Assembly: GCA_018828385.1 (NCBI GenBank)
Contig: JAHJVE010000023.1
Location: forward strand, 62,001-126,000
Direction: 5' to 3'
Length of the DNA: 64,000 nt
Source: Gammaproteobacteria bacterium
Lineage (GTDB): Bacteria > Pseudomonadota > Gammaproteobacteria > Burkholderiales > Rhodocyclaceae
The notes beneath the pieces are model-generated. The model was not told the origin of the DNA and did not search any database. It saw only the letters and a program-made list of their open reading frames with translations. Position numbers and translations under genes: made by a program. Positions 25,957 through 35,859 of the stretch are shown one piece after another; within the stretch, counting starts at the first letter, position 1; each line of letters begins with the position of its first letter.

Positions 25957-28900
25957 ATGCTCGGCAAGTTGATTGAATGGTCGGCCCGCAATGTGTTCAT
26001 TGTCCTGCTGGCCACCCTGGCCTTGATCGGCGGCGGCATTTATGCCGTCAAAAAGACGCCGCTTGATGCGCTGCCCGACCTCTCCGACGTCCAGGTCATC
26101 GTCTACACGCCCTATGCCGGGCAGGCGCCCAAGGTCGTCGAGGACCAGATCACCTACCCGCTGACCACGGCCATGCTGGCGGTACCCAAGGCCAAGGTCG
26201 TGCGCGGTTTTTCGATGTTCGGCGCCTCCTACGTCTACGTCATTTTCGAGGACGGGACCGATATCTACTGGGCACGTTCGCGGGTGCTCGAATACCTCAG
26301 CGCCGCCCAGGGCAACCTGCCGGCCGGGGTGTCGCCGCAACTCGGGCCGGATGCGACCGGCGTCGGCTGGGTCTTCCAGTACGCGCTGACCGGCAAGAAC
26401 CAGTCGCTGGCCGACCTCAGGAGCATCCAGGACTGGTATGTCCGTTACCAGCTGACCAAGGCGGGAGGCGTCGCCGAAGTCGCCAGCGTCGGCGGTTTCG
26501 TCAAGGAATACCAGGTCACGGTCGACCCGCACCGCCTGGCCACCTACGGTATCCCGCTCGCCCGCCTGAGCCAGGTCATTCGCGAATCGAACCGCGATGT
26601 CGGCGGCCGGGTGATTGAGATGGCTGAAAAGGAATTCATGGTCCGCGGCCTCGGTTATCTGAAAGGCATCGAGGACATCGAAACGCTGGTTCTGAAAAGC
26701 GACGGTGGCACGCCGGTGCTGGTGCGTGATGTGGCGAAAGTCGAACTGGTGCCGGCCGGCCGCCGTGGCATCACCGAACTGAACGGCGAAGGCGAAGTCG
26801 TCTCGGGCATCGTCATGGCGCGCTTTGGTCAGAATGCGCTGGATGTCATCGCCAACGTCAAGGCCAAGATCGAGGAATTGAAATCCGGGCTACCAAGTGG
26901 CGTGGATATCGTTCCGGTCTATGACCGATCCGGCCTGATCGAGCGCGCGATTGACAATCTCAAGCACACCCTGCTCGAAGAAAGTCTGATCGTCGCGGTC
27001 GTCTGCGTGGTTTTCCTGATGCACGTCCGGAGCGCACTGGTCGCCATCCTGACCTTGCCGATCGGCATCCTGATCGCTTTCATCGCCATGCGCTCGCTGG
27101 GCATGGGCAGCAACATCATGAGCCTGGGTGGCATCGCCATCGCCATCGGGGCGATGGTCGACGCGGCCATCGTGATGATCGAGAACGCCCACAAGCGGCT
27201 AGAGCACCTCCCACCCGACGCCACCCAGGCGGAGCGCGGGGCAACCATGATCAAGGCCTGCAAGGAAGTCGGCCCGGCGCTGTTCTTCTCGCTGCTGATC
27301 ATCACCGTTTCTTTCCTGCCGGTGTTCACGCTCGAAGGCCAGGAAGGCCGTCTGTTCAGTCCGCTCGCCTTCACCAAGACCTTTTCGATGGCCGGCGCCG
27401 CCTTGTTGTCGGTGACGCTGGTGCCGGTCCTGATGATGTTCTTCATTCGCGGGCGCATCATGCCGGAGCAGAAAAATCCGGTGAATCGCTTCCTGATCTG
27501 GGCCTACCGGCCAATCATCCAGTGGGTAATGCGCCACAAGATCCTGACGCTGGTCCTGGCATTGGTGTCGATGGCGGTGACGATCATTCCGGCCCGCCAG
27601 ATCGGTTCCGAATTCATGCCGACCCTGAACGAGGGCTCGCTGTTCTATATGCCCGCCTCGCTGCCCGGCATGTCGGTGACTGAAGCCGCGCGCCTGCTGC
27701 AGACCACCGACCGGGTCATCAAGACCTTCCCCGAAGTTGAGTCGGTCTATGGCAAGGCCGGCCGTGCGGCCACGGCGACCGACCCGGCACCGATGGAAAT
27801 GTTCGAAACCGTGATCAACCTCAAGCCGGAAAAGGAATGGCGGGCCGGCATGACGGTGGACAAGCTGATTGCCGAAATGGATGCGGCGCTCAAGTTCCCC
27901 GGTGTGGCCAACTCGTGGACCATGCCGATCAAGGCGCGTATCGACATGCTGTCGACCGGCATCCGCACGCCGGTCGGCGTCAAGGTGTTCGGCAAGGATC
28001 TGGGCGAGATCGAGAAGCTGGCCCGCCAGATCGAACAAGCCGTCAAGACGGTGCCGGGCACGTCGAGCGCCTACGCCGAGCGGGTGACCGGCGGCTATTA
28101 CCTCGACATCACCCCGCGCCGCGACCAACTGGCGCGCTACGGCATCACCGTCGGCGATTTCCAGCAAGTGGTCAGCACCGCGCTGGGCGGTGCCCCGGTA
28201 ACCACCGCCGTCGAAGGGTTGGAGCGCTACAACATTGCGGTGCGCTATCCGCGCGCCCTGCGCGAGGATCCGCAAAGCATTGCCAGTGAAGTCTTCATTC
28301 CGAGCAGCATGGGCATGATTCCGCTTGGCCAGCTGGCCAAGGTGGAATTGCGCAACGGTCCCCCCGGCATCAAGACCGAAAATGCCTTGCTTGCCGCTTA
28401 TGTCTTTGTCGACATTCGTGACCGCGATGTCGGTTCCTACGTCAAGGACGCGCAGAAAGCCGTGAGCGAGAAGGTCAGCTTTCCGCCGGGTTACTACGCC
28501 ACCTGGTCCGGCCAGTTCGAATATATGGAGCGCGCCAAAGCCAAGCTGGCGGTAGTCGTGCCGCTGACCCTGGCGATCATCTTCGTGTTGCTCTATCTGA
28601 ATTTCCGGCGTCTGACCGAAACGGTCATTGTCATGCTGTCCGTTCCCTTCGCCCTGGTCGGTGGCATCTGGCTGATGTGGTGGCTGGGCTACAACATGAG
28701 CGTCGCCGTCGCGGTCGGCTTCATCGCGCTGGCCGGGGTGGCCGCCGAAACCGGGGTCGTCATGCTGATCTATCTCGACCAGGCCTGGCAAGAGCTCAGG
28801 CAAAGGCGACGAGCCGAGGGTGCGGTGCCGAGCGCCGCTGACCTCTACCACGCAATCATGGAAGGTGCTGTCGAACGGGTGCGTCCGAAGATGATGACCG

Positions 28901-29088
28901 TCGTCGCCATCATGGCCGGCCTGCTGCCCATTATGTGGAGCAGTGGTACCGGTTCCGAAGTGATGAGCCGCATCGCGGCCCCCATGGTCGGCGGCATGAT
29001 TTCTTCGACGATCCTGACGCTGGGCGTGATTCCGGCGCTCTACGCACTGGTCAAGGAGTGGCGATTGAAGCGAGGTTTGGAGCAATGA
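25957..29088 (+). CDS. cusA: CusA-type heavy-metal RND transporter
   Basis: The 1043-residue inner-membrane proton-driven exporter is the pump of the CusCBA complex. The N-terminus LIEWSARNVFIVLLATLAL and PLDALPDLSDVQVIVYTPY are HME-RND hallmarks. Twelve hydrophobic segments cluster at about 14-30, 340-540 and 870-1030. The TM4 proton-relay region contains GAMVDAAIVMIENAHKRLE. Length equals the Cus/Sil family. It ends with ATGA overlap onto a cytochrome gene. Periplasmic metal-site methionines are probable but were not mapped individually. Confidence 0.96.
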   Translation: MLGKLIEWSARNVFIVLLATLALIGGGIYAVKKTPLDALPDLSDVQVIVYTPYAGQAPKVVEDQITYPLTTAMLAVPKAKVVRGFSMFGASYVYVIFEDGTDIYWARSRVLEYLSAAQGNLPAGVSPQLGPDATGVGWVFQYALTGKNQSLADLRSIQDWYVRYQLTKAGGVAEVASVGGFVKEYQVTVDPHRLATYGIPLARLSQVIRESNRDVGGRVIEMAEKEFMVRGLGYLKGIEDIETLVLKSDGGTPVLVRDVAKVELVPAGRRGITELNGEGEVVSGIVMARFGQNALDVIANVKAKIEELKSGLPSGVDIVPVYDRSGLIERAIDNLKHTLLEESLIVAVVCVVFLMHVRSALVAILTLPIGILIAFIAMRSLGMGSNIMSLGGIAIAIGAMVDAAIVMIENAHKRLEHLPPDATQAERGATMIKACKEVGPALFFSLLIITVSFLPVFTLEGQEGRLFSPLAFTKTFSMAGAALLSVTLVPVLMMFFIRGRIMPEQKNPVNRFLIWAYRPIIQWVMRHKILTLVLALVSMAVTIIPARQIGSEFMPTLNEGSLFYMPASLPGMSVTEAARLLQTTDRVIKTFPEVESVYGKAGRAATATDPAPMEMFETVINLKPEKEWRAGMTVDKLIAEMDAALKFPGVANSWTMPIKARIDMLSTGIRTPVGVKVFGKDLGEIEKLARQIEQAVKTVPGTSSAYAERVTGGYYLDITPRRDQLARYGITVGDFQQVVSTALGGAPVTTAVEGLERYNIAVRYPRALREDPQSIASEVFIPSSMGMIPLGQLAKVELRNGPPGIKTENALLAAYVFVDIRDRDVGSYVKDAQKAVSEKVSFPPGYYATWSGQFEYMERAKAKLAVVVPLTLAIIFVLLYLNFRRLTETVIVMLSVPFALVGGIWLMWWLGYNMSVAVAVGFIALAGVAAETGVVMLIYLDQAWQELRQRRRAEGAVPSAADLYHAIMEGAVERVRPKMMTVVAIMAGLLPIMWSSGTGSEVMSRIAAPMVGGMISSTILTLGVIPALYALVKEWRLKRGLEQ

Positions 29089-29474
29089 GTTTGCATATGC
29101 GTCGGTGGGGCATGTTGTTTGCACTGTCGATCGGAATGGTTGGCCTCTCGCATGGACAAGGCTGGGTGGTTCCCAAACCCAGCTTCGGTTTGATGCCAAA
29201 TGCTGCTGCTGGCAAGCAGCTATTCGCCAAGCACTGTGCGGCCTGTCACGGCGCCGACCTGAAGGGGTCGGACAAGGGGCCGCCTTTGCTGCACAAGATA
29301 TACGAACCTTCGCATCACGCCGATGCCGCTTTCCAACTGGCAGCGGCCAATGGCGTGCGCGCTCATCACTGGAAATTTGGTGATATGGCGCCAGTCAAAG
29401 GGGTAACCCCGGACGACGTCGCCCACATCACCGCATATGTTCGGGTGGAACAGCGGAAGATTGGCATCCAATAG
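29085..29474 (+). CDS. Small periplasmic c-type cytochrome coupled to cusA
   Basis: The 129-residue protein has a signal peptide (LFALSIGMVGLSHGQ), one heme site CAACH (about 47-51) and a Met ligand candidate in FGDMAPVKG near residue 104. It is translationally coupled to cusA (ATGA), so it belongs to the efflux operon. This is unusual for Cus systems. It might reduce or receive electrons from periplasmic copper. An inclusion in the same transcript is seen directly; the redox role is inferred. Confidence 0.85.
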   Translation: MSLHMRRWGMLFALSIGMVGLSHGQGWVVPKPSFGLMPNAAAGKQLFAKHCAACHGADLKGSDKGPPLLHKIYEPSHHADAAFQLAAANGVRAHHWKFGDMAPVKGVTPDDVAHITAYVRVEQRKIGIQ

Positions 29475-29638
29475 CAGCGGGATCACCAGAATCTGTCTGG
29501 GGCTTGAGAACTTAGGCATGGCGCCAGGTCGGACCAGCGGCAGATACTGGCCGAACTGTCGCGTAAATAACCCAATTGGGCTTGAGGCCTGGAATGAAAG
29601 GCAGATGCCAAACGTGCAGAGAACCCCAGCAATATTTC

Positions 29639-29657
29639 CTGACAAAAATGTAATCAG
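29639..29657. promoter_or_regulatory. Copper-box-like site upstream of the 29751 gene
   Basis: CTGACAAAAATGTAATCAG, with CTGA/TCAG ends, is nearly the same as the reverse complement of 40990-41008 (two central differences). It probably marks a CopR-controlled promoter for the small His-containing protein downstream. Confidence 0.7.
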
Positions 29658-29750
29658 CAAGCCACCTGGTTGACGGTAGCAGAGGCACAGACTGTATTTG
29701 TCCCCACGATTCGGACCGTTTAATTTCCCCAAAACTCAGGAGTCAAGATC

Positions 29751-29999
29751 ATGAAAGTCACTTCCCTTATTGCTGCCATTCTGTTTGCCGGTGCCGCGAC
29801 GACTGGTGTTGCCCATGCCGAGGACAAGGCCGCCGCCCCGAAGGCCACTGATGCCCAGATGGACAAGGCCGCGATCAAGCCGCATTCCCATGTTCAGGAA
29901 AAGACCGGCATGGCTCAGAGCATGCCGGATGCTAAGGCCGACAAGCCGAATGCCGCCAAGGACAAGAACAAACATTTTCATCCGCGAGACATGAAGTAA
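29751..29999 (+). CDS. Small secreted Lys/Ala/His protein
   Basis: The 82-residue product has a clear signal peptide (MKVTSLIAAILFAGAATTGVAHA). A hydrophilic mature part of about 59 residues is rich in Ala, Lys, Met and His (PHSHVQEKTGMAQSM, HFHPRDMK). It is preceded by a copper-box-like site and followed by a terminator, so it is a single-gene, probably copper-induced unit. A periplasmic copper-binding role is inferred. No named family recognised. Confidence 0.75.
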   Translation: MKVTSLIAAILFAGAATTGVAHAEDKAAAPKATDAQMDKAAIKPHSHVQEKTGMAQSMPDAKADKPNAAKDKNKHFHPRDMK

Positions 30000-30009
30000 G
30001 GTTCTCTGA

Positions 30010-30031
30010 GAGGCCCCGACACCGGGGCCTC
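30010..30031 (+). terminator. Stem-loop after the small secreted gene
   Basis: GAGGCCCCG and CGGGGCCTC form a 9-bp stem with a 4-nt loop, 11 bp after the stop codon. The T-run is weak (ATCATTT). Confidence 0.75.
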
Positions 30032-30044
30032 ATCATTTCCGCCC

Positions 30045-30287
30045 ATGGATATCCGCAAACCGGCAGAACACGGCGATCGGTGTGCTTGTCGCACACTGGC
30101 GCTGGCGGTCGGCTACGACCCAAAGTTGCTGAGTTACAACTACTGTCGGACGGTACTCCAGAGGCGCTGGGTGGTCGAATGCAATCATGGCTGTCCGGCG
30201 GAGCCAGCAGTGACGGACAGCGACCTGAAATGGCATGACGTCGGCCAGATCGATCCGGTGAAGGCCATCCTGATCATGAACGAGTAG
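30045..30287 (+). CDS. Small Cys-containing hypothetical protein
   Basis: The 80-residue open frame is rich in Cys (CAC, NYC, ECNHGC). It has no signal peptide and no recognised domain. There is no convincing ribosome-binding site. It stands 8 bp before the FlgB-like gene and may be cotranscribed with it. The Cys and His content would fit metal binding, but it could also be a fortuitous open frame. Confidence 0.4.
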   Translation: MDIRKPAEHGDRCACRTLALAVGYDPKLLSYNYCRTVLQRRWVVECNHGCPAEPAVTDSDLKWHDVGQIDPVKAILIMNE

Positions 30288-30295
30288 TCGGTATC

Positions 30296-30982
30296 ATGGC
30301 TGGCGTCCCGTCCTCCGTTTTCCCGACAGACAACGCACCATTCCCTTCGGTGCTAGGCGGGCATGACGGGCATGGTGTGCCCCCCGGCAATGATAACAAC
30401 GGGGCATTTTCCGCGGCATTGAATCAAGCGATTGCTCAGCAGGCCAATAACCCGGGGGCCAGCCACGGCGCTCACGGCGGACAAGGTGCCGGGATGGCTG
30501 GGCACGATGGTGGGCATCGTGGAGGCCACTCGCCCGGAATGGCCTCCAGTACGACATCAGCCCATCCCACCCACTTTTCGATCGGACAGGGGGGGCATGC
30601 CGGTCATAATTTCCAGCAGAAAATGCTCGGGGTTCGTGCCTATCGGCAGCAACTCCTGGCCTCGAATATCGCCAATGCCGATACCCCGGGTTACAAGGCC
30701 GTCGATATCGACATTGAAGCGGCCGCCCAAATCGTCAAGGGCGCTTCGGCATCGCTGCCTTTGGCCACCACCGTGGCTGGCCATCTCTCAGGCAGTGGGC
30801 TGACACCGCCTTTTCCGCTGAAGTACCATGTGCCCTATCAAGCGGCGGCCGATGGCAATACCGTGGAAATGGACGTCGAGCGACAAAAGTTCTCGGAAAA
30901 TTCGCTGATGTACCAGTTTTCCCTTGATCGGGTCAGCGGCCACTTCAAACACTTCATTGAACTGCTGCAGAATTTAAAATGA
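30296..30982 (+). CDS. FlgB-like rod-protein domain with His/Gly-rich N-terminus
   Basis: The 228-residue protein: residues 1-100 are low complexity and rich in Gly, His and Ser (GHDGHG, HGAHGGQGAGMAGHDGGHRGGH). The C-terminal 125 residues match flagellar basal-body rod proteins: GVRAYRQQLLASNIANADTPGYKAVDIDI, then MDVERQKFSENSLMYQFSLD and a final amphipathic helix. FlgB is normally about 130-140 residues and lies in a flgBC operon; no flagellar gene is near. The His-rich part suggests a metal-related role. It overlaps the downstream broken gene by 4 bp, so the two formed an operon. Confidence 0.75.
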   Translation: MAGVPSSVFPTDNAPFPSVLGGHDGHGVPPGNDNNGAFSAALNQAIAQQANNPGASHGAHGGQGAGMAGHDGGHRGGHSPGMASSTTSAHPTHFSIGQGGHAGHNFQQKMLGVRAYRQQLLASNIANADTPGYKAVDIDIEAAAQIVKGASASLPLATTVAGHLSGSGLTPPFPLKYHVPYQAAADGNTVEMDVERQKFSENSLMYQFSLDRVSGHFKHFIELLQNLK

Positions 30983-31773
30983 AAACCATCGAGCTTCCTG
31001 AAACTCCCCGGCAACTACGCCGCATGCTGGCACGACGTCTTGGCATCGGTGCGCTACTGGTCGGCAGTCTGGCGGGAGGTCTTGCCTACTGGGTCGAATC
31101 GTACCGCGTCGAGCAGCGTACCCTCGACCGCGCCATCGCGGGGGGCAGGCACTTCGAGTCGCCAGCGATGCAAGTGGCGATCAGTGGGGAAAAAGCTGAA
31201 CATCCTGCAATCTCGTAGTTGCTCACCGACGAATTCGTCGGGGTTCGGATTTTCTCGCCCAGCACTGAGATCCTGTTCGATGCTTGGCGCCCATTGCCCG
31301 AACCGCTGAAGGAGCTTGCCCAACAGCAACTTCATCCATGGCCAAACCCTTCAGGCAGTCATAGCAAGCGAATCCCGGTGGCGGATGAAGAACTGGTCCA
31401 GGTCATTTTGCCGATGACCGCGAATGATGGCCGTCTTGTGGGCTATGTTGAGGGGATCAGCCTGGTTTCCCAGTCAGCCTTGCATGATAGAAAACTTCAG
31501 ACTCGTGGGGCTGCGCTAACAGCCACTATTTCGGTACTCGCCGCGGCACTGCTGCTCTATCCATTGATGTCAGGATTGCTGGGCCATACGGTGGCATTGT
31601 CGTCTCGACTTCTGAACGCCAATCTTTCACTGTTGCGATCTCTCGGTAACGCCATCGCCAAGCGTGACGCAGATACCGATGCCCATAACTACCGGGTTAC
31701 CTGCTACGCAGTGGAGCTCGCTGAAGCTTTGGGGGTTGGCAAGGATGTCAATCAGCGTCGAATAGTTTCCAGT
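30979..31773 (+). pseudogene. Membrane-bound HD-GYP-type protein, broken by amber stop and IS
   Basis: One reading frame runs from 30979 to the IS21-family element, with a TAG at 31216-31218 in the middle. It encodes a transmembrane segment (about 22-40), a periplasmic sensor-like domain and a second membrane segment (TATISVLAAALLLYPLM). The start of an HD-GYP phosphodiesterase domain follows (SLGNAIAKRDADTDAHNYRV), and the IS then cuts it off before the HD motif. It would have degraded cyclic di-GMP. Translation of its first codons is coupled to the FlgB-like gene. The gene is inactive as it stands. Confidence 0.8.
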
Positions 31774-31800
31774 TGTCAGCGTCCAAATCTTTCCAGTTGG

Positions 31801-32544
31801 TCAATCAGATTTGACTGATTTTTTGCGTTGTTTGAAGCGGTAGGAATCGTTGCCGGTTTCGAGGATTTCGCAGTGATGGGTGATGCGGTCGAGCAAGGCT
31901 GTTGTCATCTTTGGGTCGCCGAACACGGTCACCCATTCGCCAAATGACAGGTTGGTTGTGATGATCAACGAGGTCTTTTCATAGAGCTGGCTGATCAGAT
32001 GAAACAGCAGCGCACCACCCGACGCCGGAAATGGCAAGTAGCCAAGCTCATCGAGAATGACGGCATCAAACAGCACCAATTGTTTGGCCAGGGTGCCGCT
32101 CTTTCCCAGTAGTTTTTCACGCTCGAGTTGGTTTACCAGATCCACCGCATTGAAGAAACGCACCCGTTTTCGCTGATGGATGGACGCGACACCGAGTGCA
32201 GTCGCCAGATGAGTCTTCCCCGTCCCCGTGCCACCGACCAGAATCAGGTTGTGGGCGCTTTCCATGAAGGCCGCAGTCGCCAGTTGCTCAATCTGAGATT
32301 GTGGCAGCGGCGTTTCATTCCAGTCGATTCCAGTCAGGTCGCGATGAATCGGAAACCGCGCCGCCTTCATCTGGTAGCGCAGGCTGCGTACTTGCCGATC
32401 TGCCTGCTCCGCATCAATCAAGCGATCCAACCAGGCTTCCGGCTGCATCGGGCGGCGTGTGCCTTCTGCCAGCAACTCGGACCACGCGGCTGCCATGCCG
32501 TAGAGGTGCAGGGATTTCAGCTGGGCCAGTCGGTCAATGGACAT
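31801..32544 (-). CDS. istB: IS21-family helper ATPase IstB
   Basis: The 247-residue AAA+ ATPase activates and targets the IstA transposase. Walker A is [17 protein letters not shown] (near 102-118) and Walker B is [12 protein letters not shown] (near 164-175). It starts at 32544 after GGGGAGG, overlapping the istA stop by 11 bp, the usual translational coupling of the family. Confidence 0.95.
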   Translation of the reverse strand: MSIDRLAQLKSLHLYGMAAAWSELLAEGTRRPMQPEAWLDRLIDAEQADRQVRSLRYQMKAARFPIHRDLTGIDWNETPLPQSQIEQLATAAFMESAHNLILVGGTGTGKTHLATALGVASIHQRKRVRFFNAVDLVNQLEREKLLGKSGTLAKQLVLFDAVILDELGYLPFPASGGALLFHLISQLYEKTSLIITTNLSFGEWVTVFGDPKMTTALLDRITHHCEILETGNDSYRFKQRKKSVKSD

Positions 32545-34030
32545 ACTGGCCTCCCCGCAGACGGTCATAACGACTGCAATCAGCCTGCGGTTCGACCTGC
32601 AAACGCAGTTGTTCCGGCAAACTGATCGCCTTGGGCTGCGGTGGCGCGGTCAGCCGCCTCAGTTCATTCATGACGACGGCCGCTGTAATCACGCCGCCGT
32701 CCAGCGTCAACTCGCACGCCACTTGCAGGGCTTCCAGCCCGACTTCGCGGGCGGCCAGCAGCAGTTCAACGAAGGCCCGGTCACCCTTGGGCTGCTTGAG
32801 TACACGATCTCGCACCAACTGAATTGGCACCGGCAAATCCCACTCGACAAACGGCGCGCCGTTACGCAGCGACCCCGGCTTCTTCTCCAATACTGGCAGG
32901 TAATGCCAGGGGTCGCAGATCAACTGATCGCGTCCGAATCGCCGCTCATGGTCGGCAATGACTTTGTTCTCCGCGACGATCCGCACTTTGTCGGCATACA
33001 AACGCACCGACACCACCTTGCCTGCGAAGTCGGCGGGTACGCTGTAGCGATTGCGCTCAACACGAACCAGGCAGGTGCTGGAAACGCGCATCATCTGCTC
33101 GACGTAACCGTCAAAGGGACTGGTGATGGCTCGCAGACAGGGGGCTTCCTGAAGAAAGCAGTCAGCAATGCTGCGCGTCGCCTCAACTGGATGCTTGCGT
33201 TCCGCCAGTTCCCGGCAGCGGCTGGCCAGCCAGTCGTTCAGCGCCGCAAAGCTCTCGAAGCGGGCCTTGGGTGTGAACAGCCATTCACGGATGTTGCCAA
33301 CCTGATTCTCGATTTGCCCTTTCTCCCAACCAGAGGCCGGCGTGCAGGCGACGGGTTCGAACAGGTAGTGGTTGGCCAAGGCCATGAAGCGACGATTGAA
33401 GTGCCTATCCTTGCCGGCCAGAATGGTGTCGACCACGGTCTTCAGATTGTCGTAGATCAGGCGATTCGGCACGCCACCGAAGAAGGCAAAGGCTCGGTTG
33501 TGAGCGTCGAGCACCATCTCCTGTGTTTCGCAGGGGTAGGCAGCGACAAACATCTGCCGGCTGTAGGCCAGCCGGAAATGGGCGACCTTGATGGTGACGG
33601 CTGCACCGCCGATCTCCACGTGTTCCTGGCTCCAGTCAAACTGGCAGGCGTCACCGGGCGCAAATACGAGCGGGACGAAGGCTTCTTTGATCGTCGGTCG
33701 CGTTTGTGCCGACTTCCACTGCTTTACGAAGCGTTGCACGCTGTCATAGGCACCGCGATAGCCCTCGGCCTGCAAGCCTTCAAAAAGCCGCTGGGCGGTA
33801 CGACGCTGCGCCTTCGGGAGATGCCTCTCGGTAGCCAACCAGATTTCCAGTACGGACTGGAAATCGCCCAGCTTCGGGGCGGGTTGCTGCTGACGAATAT
33901 AGACCGGCTCACTCTCCGTTTGCAGGTGCTTGCGCACCGTCGGACGGGATAACTTCAGGTCGCGGGCAATCGAGCTGATGCTCTCGCCGCTGACCAAATG
34001 ACGACGCCGGATTTCGGCTATGACTTCCAT
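32534..34030 (-). CDS. istA: IS21-family transposase IstA
   Basis: The 498-residue DDE transposase has an N-terminal HTH ([20 protein letters not shown]), the first catalytic Asp in [12 protein letters not shown], the second in [11 protein letters not shown], and the Glu in [12 protein letters not shown]. The C-terminal beta-barrel ([15 protein letters not shown]) is typical. It looks intact. ATG 34030 is chosen; an in-frame GTG at 34039 is an alternative. Confidence 0.94.
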   Translation of the reverse strand: MEVIAEIRRRHLVSGESISSIARDLKLSRPTVRKHLQTESEPVYIRQQQPAPKLGDFQSVLEIWLATERHLPKAQRRTAQRLFEGLQAEGYRGAYDSVQRFVKQWKSAQTRPTIKEAFVPLVFAPGDACQFDWSQEHVEIGGAAVTIKVAHFRLAYSRQMFVAAYPCETQEMVLDAHNRAFAFFGGVPNRLIYDNLKTVVDTILAGKDRHFNRRFMALANHYLFEPVACTPASGWEKGQIENQVGNIREWLFTPKARFESFAALNDWLASRCRELAERKHPVEATRSIADCFLQEAPCLRAITSPFDGYVEQMMRVSSTCLVRVERNRYSVPADFAGKVVSVRLYADKVRIVAENKVIADHERRFGRDQLICDPWHYLPVLEKKPGSLRNGAPFVEWDLPVPIQLVRDRVLKQPKGDRAFVELLLAAREVGLEALQVACELTLDGGVITAAVVMNELRRLTAPPQPKAISLPEQLRLQVEPQADCSRYDRLRGGQYVH

Positions 34031-34093
34031 GGATAACACCCCAGATTCCCCGGCTAAATCGCCGGAAGGTTACACAACCCAGGGTGGCAACTT

Positions 34094-35629
34094 TTGGACG
34101 CTGATCACCCCGGAAATCTGGAAAGTTTTGCACGCTGTTTTACATTGCCACGCTCGCTATTTGGGCGCCTGGCATTGGTGCAGTTGGCTTTCGGCATCAT
34201 CATCGCATTGTTTTTCGCCGGTCTGATGGAGACCACTCATCAACGCTTCCATAAGGCGGTAACTCAGCGCCAGGCACAAGACTGGGCCAGGTCGATCGTT
34301 TCACGATTCCGCACCGACCTGGCGAGTGCCATTGTCGGCAGCATCGATTCCCAGTCGCTATTGTCGACATTGGCGAATGCCAACCCGTCGGCCAGTTTCT
34401 ATCTGCTTGACCGGTCGGGTTCCATACTCGGCGCCTCAATGCCGCTGACGGATCTATCGCAAAAAGAAATCGCCTTGGCGCCGATTCACGAGCTCATCAC
34501 GAGCCGTGCGGAGCTGCCGATTACTATCACAGACCCCGCAGAGCCATCCCGCCAACGGATTTTTTCGGTAGCGGGCATTGGCCAGCCAACGGCACCGACT
34601 GCCTATCTGCTCATGTTGCTGCGCGCCCCCGAAACCACGGGGTTTCTCGCTGCCTACACGAATTTTCTCTTCTCGGATTCCTTGCTCCTGGCTGCCGGAG
34701 TGACGGGACCGGCAATCGCCTCGGCGATGTTGCTGTTGTTCATGATCCTCCGACCTGTGCGGCAACTGTCGCGCAGCATCGCCTCCCTGGAAAGCGAACA
34801 CGATGATCGGCCTCCCTTCATCCCGCCCACGCCACCGGCCAAAGCATATTCGGAACTTGATCAGCTAAACAGCTATTTCGCAGCCATGGCGCAACGGATC
34901 GGCGATCTCCTGCGATCCCGGAAAGAGGAAGACGGCAAGCGGCGAGAACTGTTCGCCAATCTTTCGCACGATCTGCGCACGCCAATAACGGTGATCGAGT
35001 GCTGCCTGGAGCCGCTGGTACAGGATAACGCCGATGTTACGCCGGGCAAGGCGCATGAGATGACGGCAGCGGCCTTGGGCCAGACCCGGGCCTTGGCCCA
35101 CCTGGTTGAATCGATTTTCGAACTGGCGACCCTGCATAGCCCGGACTGCTCTTTGTGCCACGATATTTTCCCCATTGCGGAAGTGTTAGGCGACGTCGCA
35201 CTGAAATTCTCTGCGAAGGCACAAAGTCTCGGCAAAAGTGTTGCAGTCCAAGTCGCGGAGCATGATCGGGGACTTCGCGTTCATGCCGATCCCATGTTGA
35301 TCGAACGTGCACTCGACAATCTGATCGACAACGCCCTTAAACATGCTACCGGCGCTAGCCTGATCACCCTGGCACTCGATAGGAGCCTGGCTGGCGTAGG
35401 AATATCGATCATCGACAACGGCTGCGGCATACCGATGGAAATCCAGGCTACGCATTTTGCTGACCATCGGATCAGCGAATTCAACTACCACTCCGGTCGC
35501 GGTCTACGCATCGTCCAACGCATTCTGGAGCTGCACGGCAGCACGCTCGTGCTTTATCGAAGCGACGAACGCGGAACGGTCTTTCGTTTTGAATTGCCAG
35601 CCCGAAGCCGAGTTCCGGGTTCATCGTAA
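34094..35629 (+). CDS. Sensor histidine kinase, N-terminus replaced by IS21 end
   Basis: The open frame begins with TTG inside the IS and joins the kinase at LPRSLFGRLALVQLAFGIII, the normal start region of such a protein. The kinase has TM segments at about 25-43 and 200-220 (frame numbering), a periplasmic domain between, HAMP, and HisKA with H in NLSHDLRTPITV. The ATPase domain has IDNALKHA and IDNGCGIPM. Its native promoter and first codons are lost. Whether it is made as an IS fusion or from the ATG at 34226 (losing the first TM segment) is unknown. No response regulator remains next to it. Confidence 0.75.
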   Translation: MDADHPGNLESFARCFTLPRSLFGRLALVQLAFGIIIALFFAGLMETTHQRFHKAVTQRQAQDWARSIVSRFRTDLASAIVGSIDSQSLLSTLANANPSASFYLLDRSGSILGASMPLTDLSQKEIALAPIHELITSRAELPITITDPAEPSRQRIFSVAGIGQPTAPTAYLLMLLRAPETTGFLAAYTNFLFSDSLLLAAGVTGPAIASAMLLLFMILRPVRQLSRSIASLESEHDDRPPFIPPTPPAKAYSELDQLNSYFAAMAQRIGDLLRSRKEEDGKRRELFANLSHDLRTPITVIECCLEPLVQDNADVTPGKAHEMTAAALGQTRALAHLVESIFELATLHSPDCSLCHDIFPIAEVLGDVALKFSAKAQSLGKSVAVQVAEHDRGLRVHADPMLIERALDNLIDNALKHATGASLITLALDRSLAGVGISIIDNGCGIPMEIQATHFADHRISEFNYHSGRGLRIVQRILELHGSTLVLYRSDERGTVFRFELPARSRVPGSS

Positions 35630-35859
35630 GTCTGACTCCGTCGATACGTCTGCGAGCCATGCCGCAGCAGACTATGTGGCAAAAAAACAACATCCTCGAC
35701 ACGCACTCCGACTTCAGAGCGGCAAGTGCGCCGAGCTTGTTCTTCAGCACGGTTACACCACTTTCTGCTCCTCCACTATCGCCCTCGACCGATCTTCATG
35801 ACCGAGTCTGGCTGCGTCGCAAGGGGCAGCCTCAACCTTTAAATTCTGGAGAAATTCTC

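Larger units (their letters stand above)
31774..34144. mobile_element. IS21-family insertion sequence (~2.37 kb)
   Basis: It contains istA and istB on the minus strand. The ends carry related sequences: CAGCGTCCAAATCTTTCCAG at the left, and CAGCGTGCAAAACTTTCCAG in reverse complement at the right, beginning TGT and ending ACA. The exact outer bases are uncertain by a few nt. The flanks show no matching target duplication, and different genes are broken on each side, implying a deletion or rearrangement after insertion. Confidence 0.85.

Noticed and set aside
24447..26039. 530-codon minus-strand frame
   Set aside because: Antisense to cusB, without ribosome-binding site or similarity.
27199..29199. 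Long minus-strand frame opposite cusA
   Set aside because: Antisense to an intact RND pump; composition is His/Arg/Gly-rich shadow sequence with no domain.
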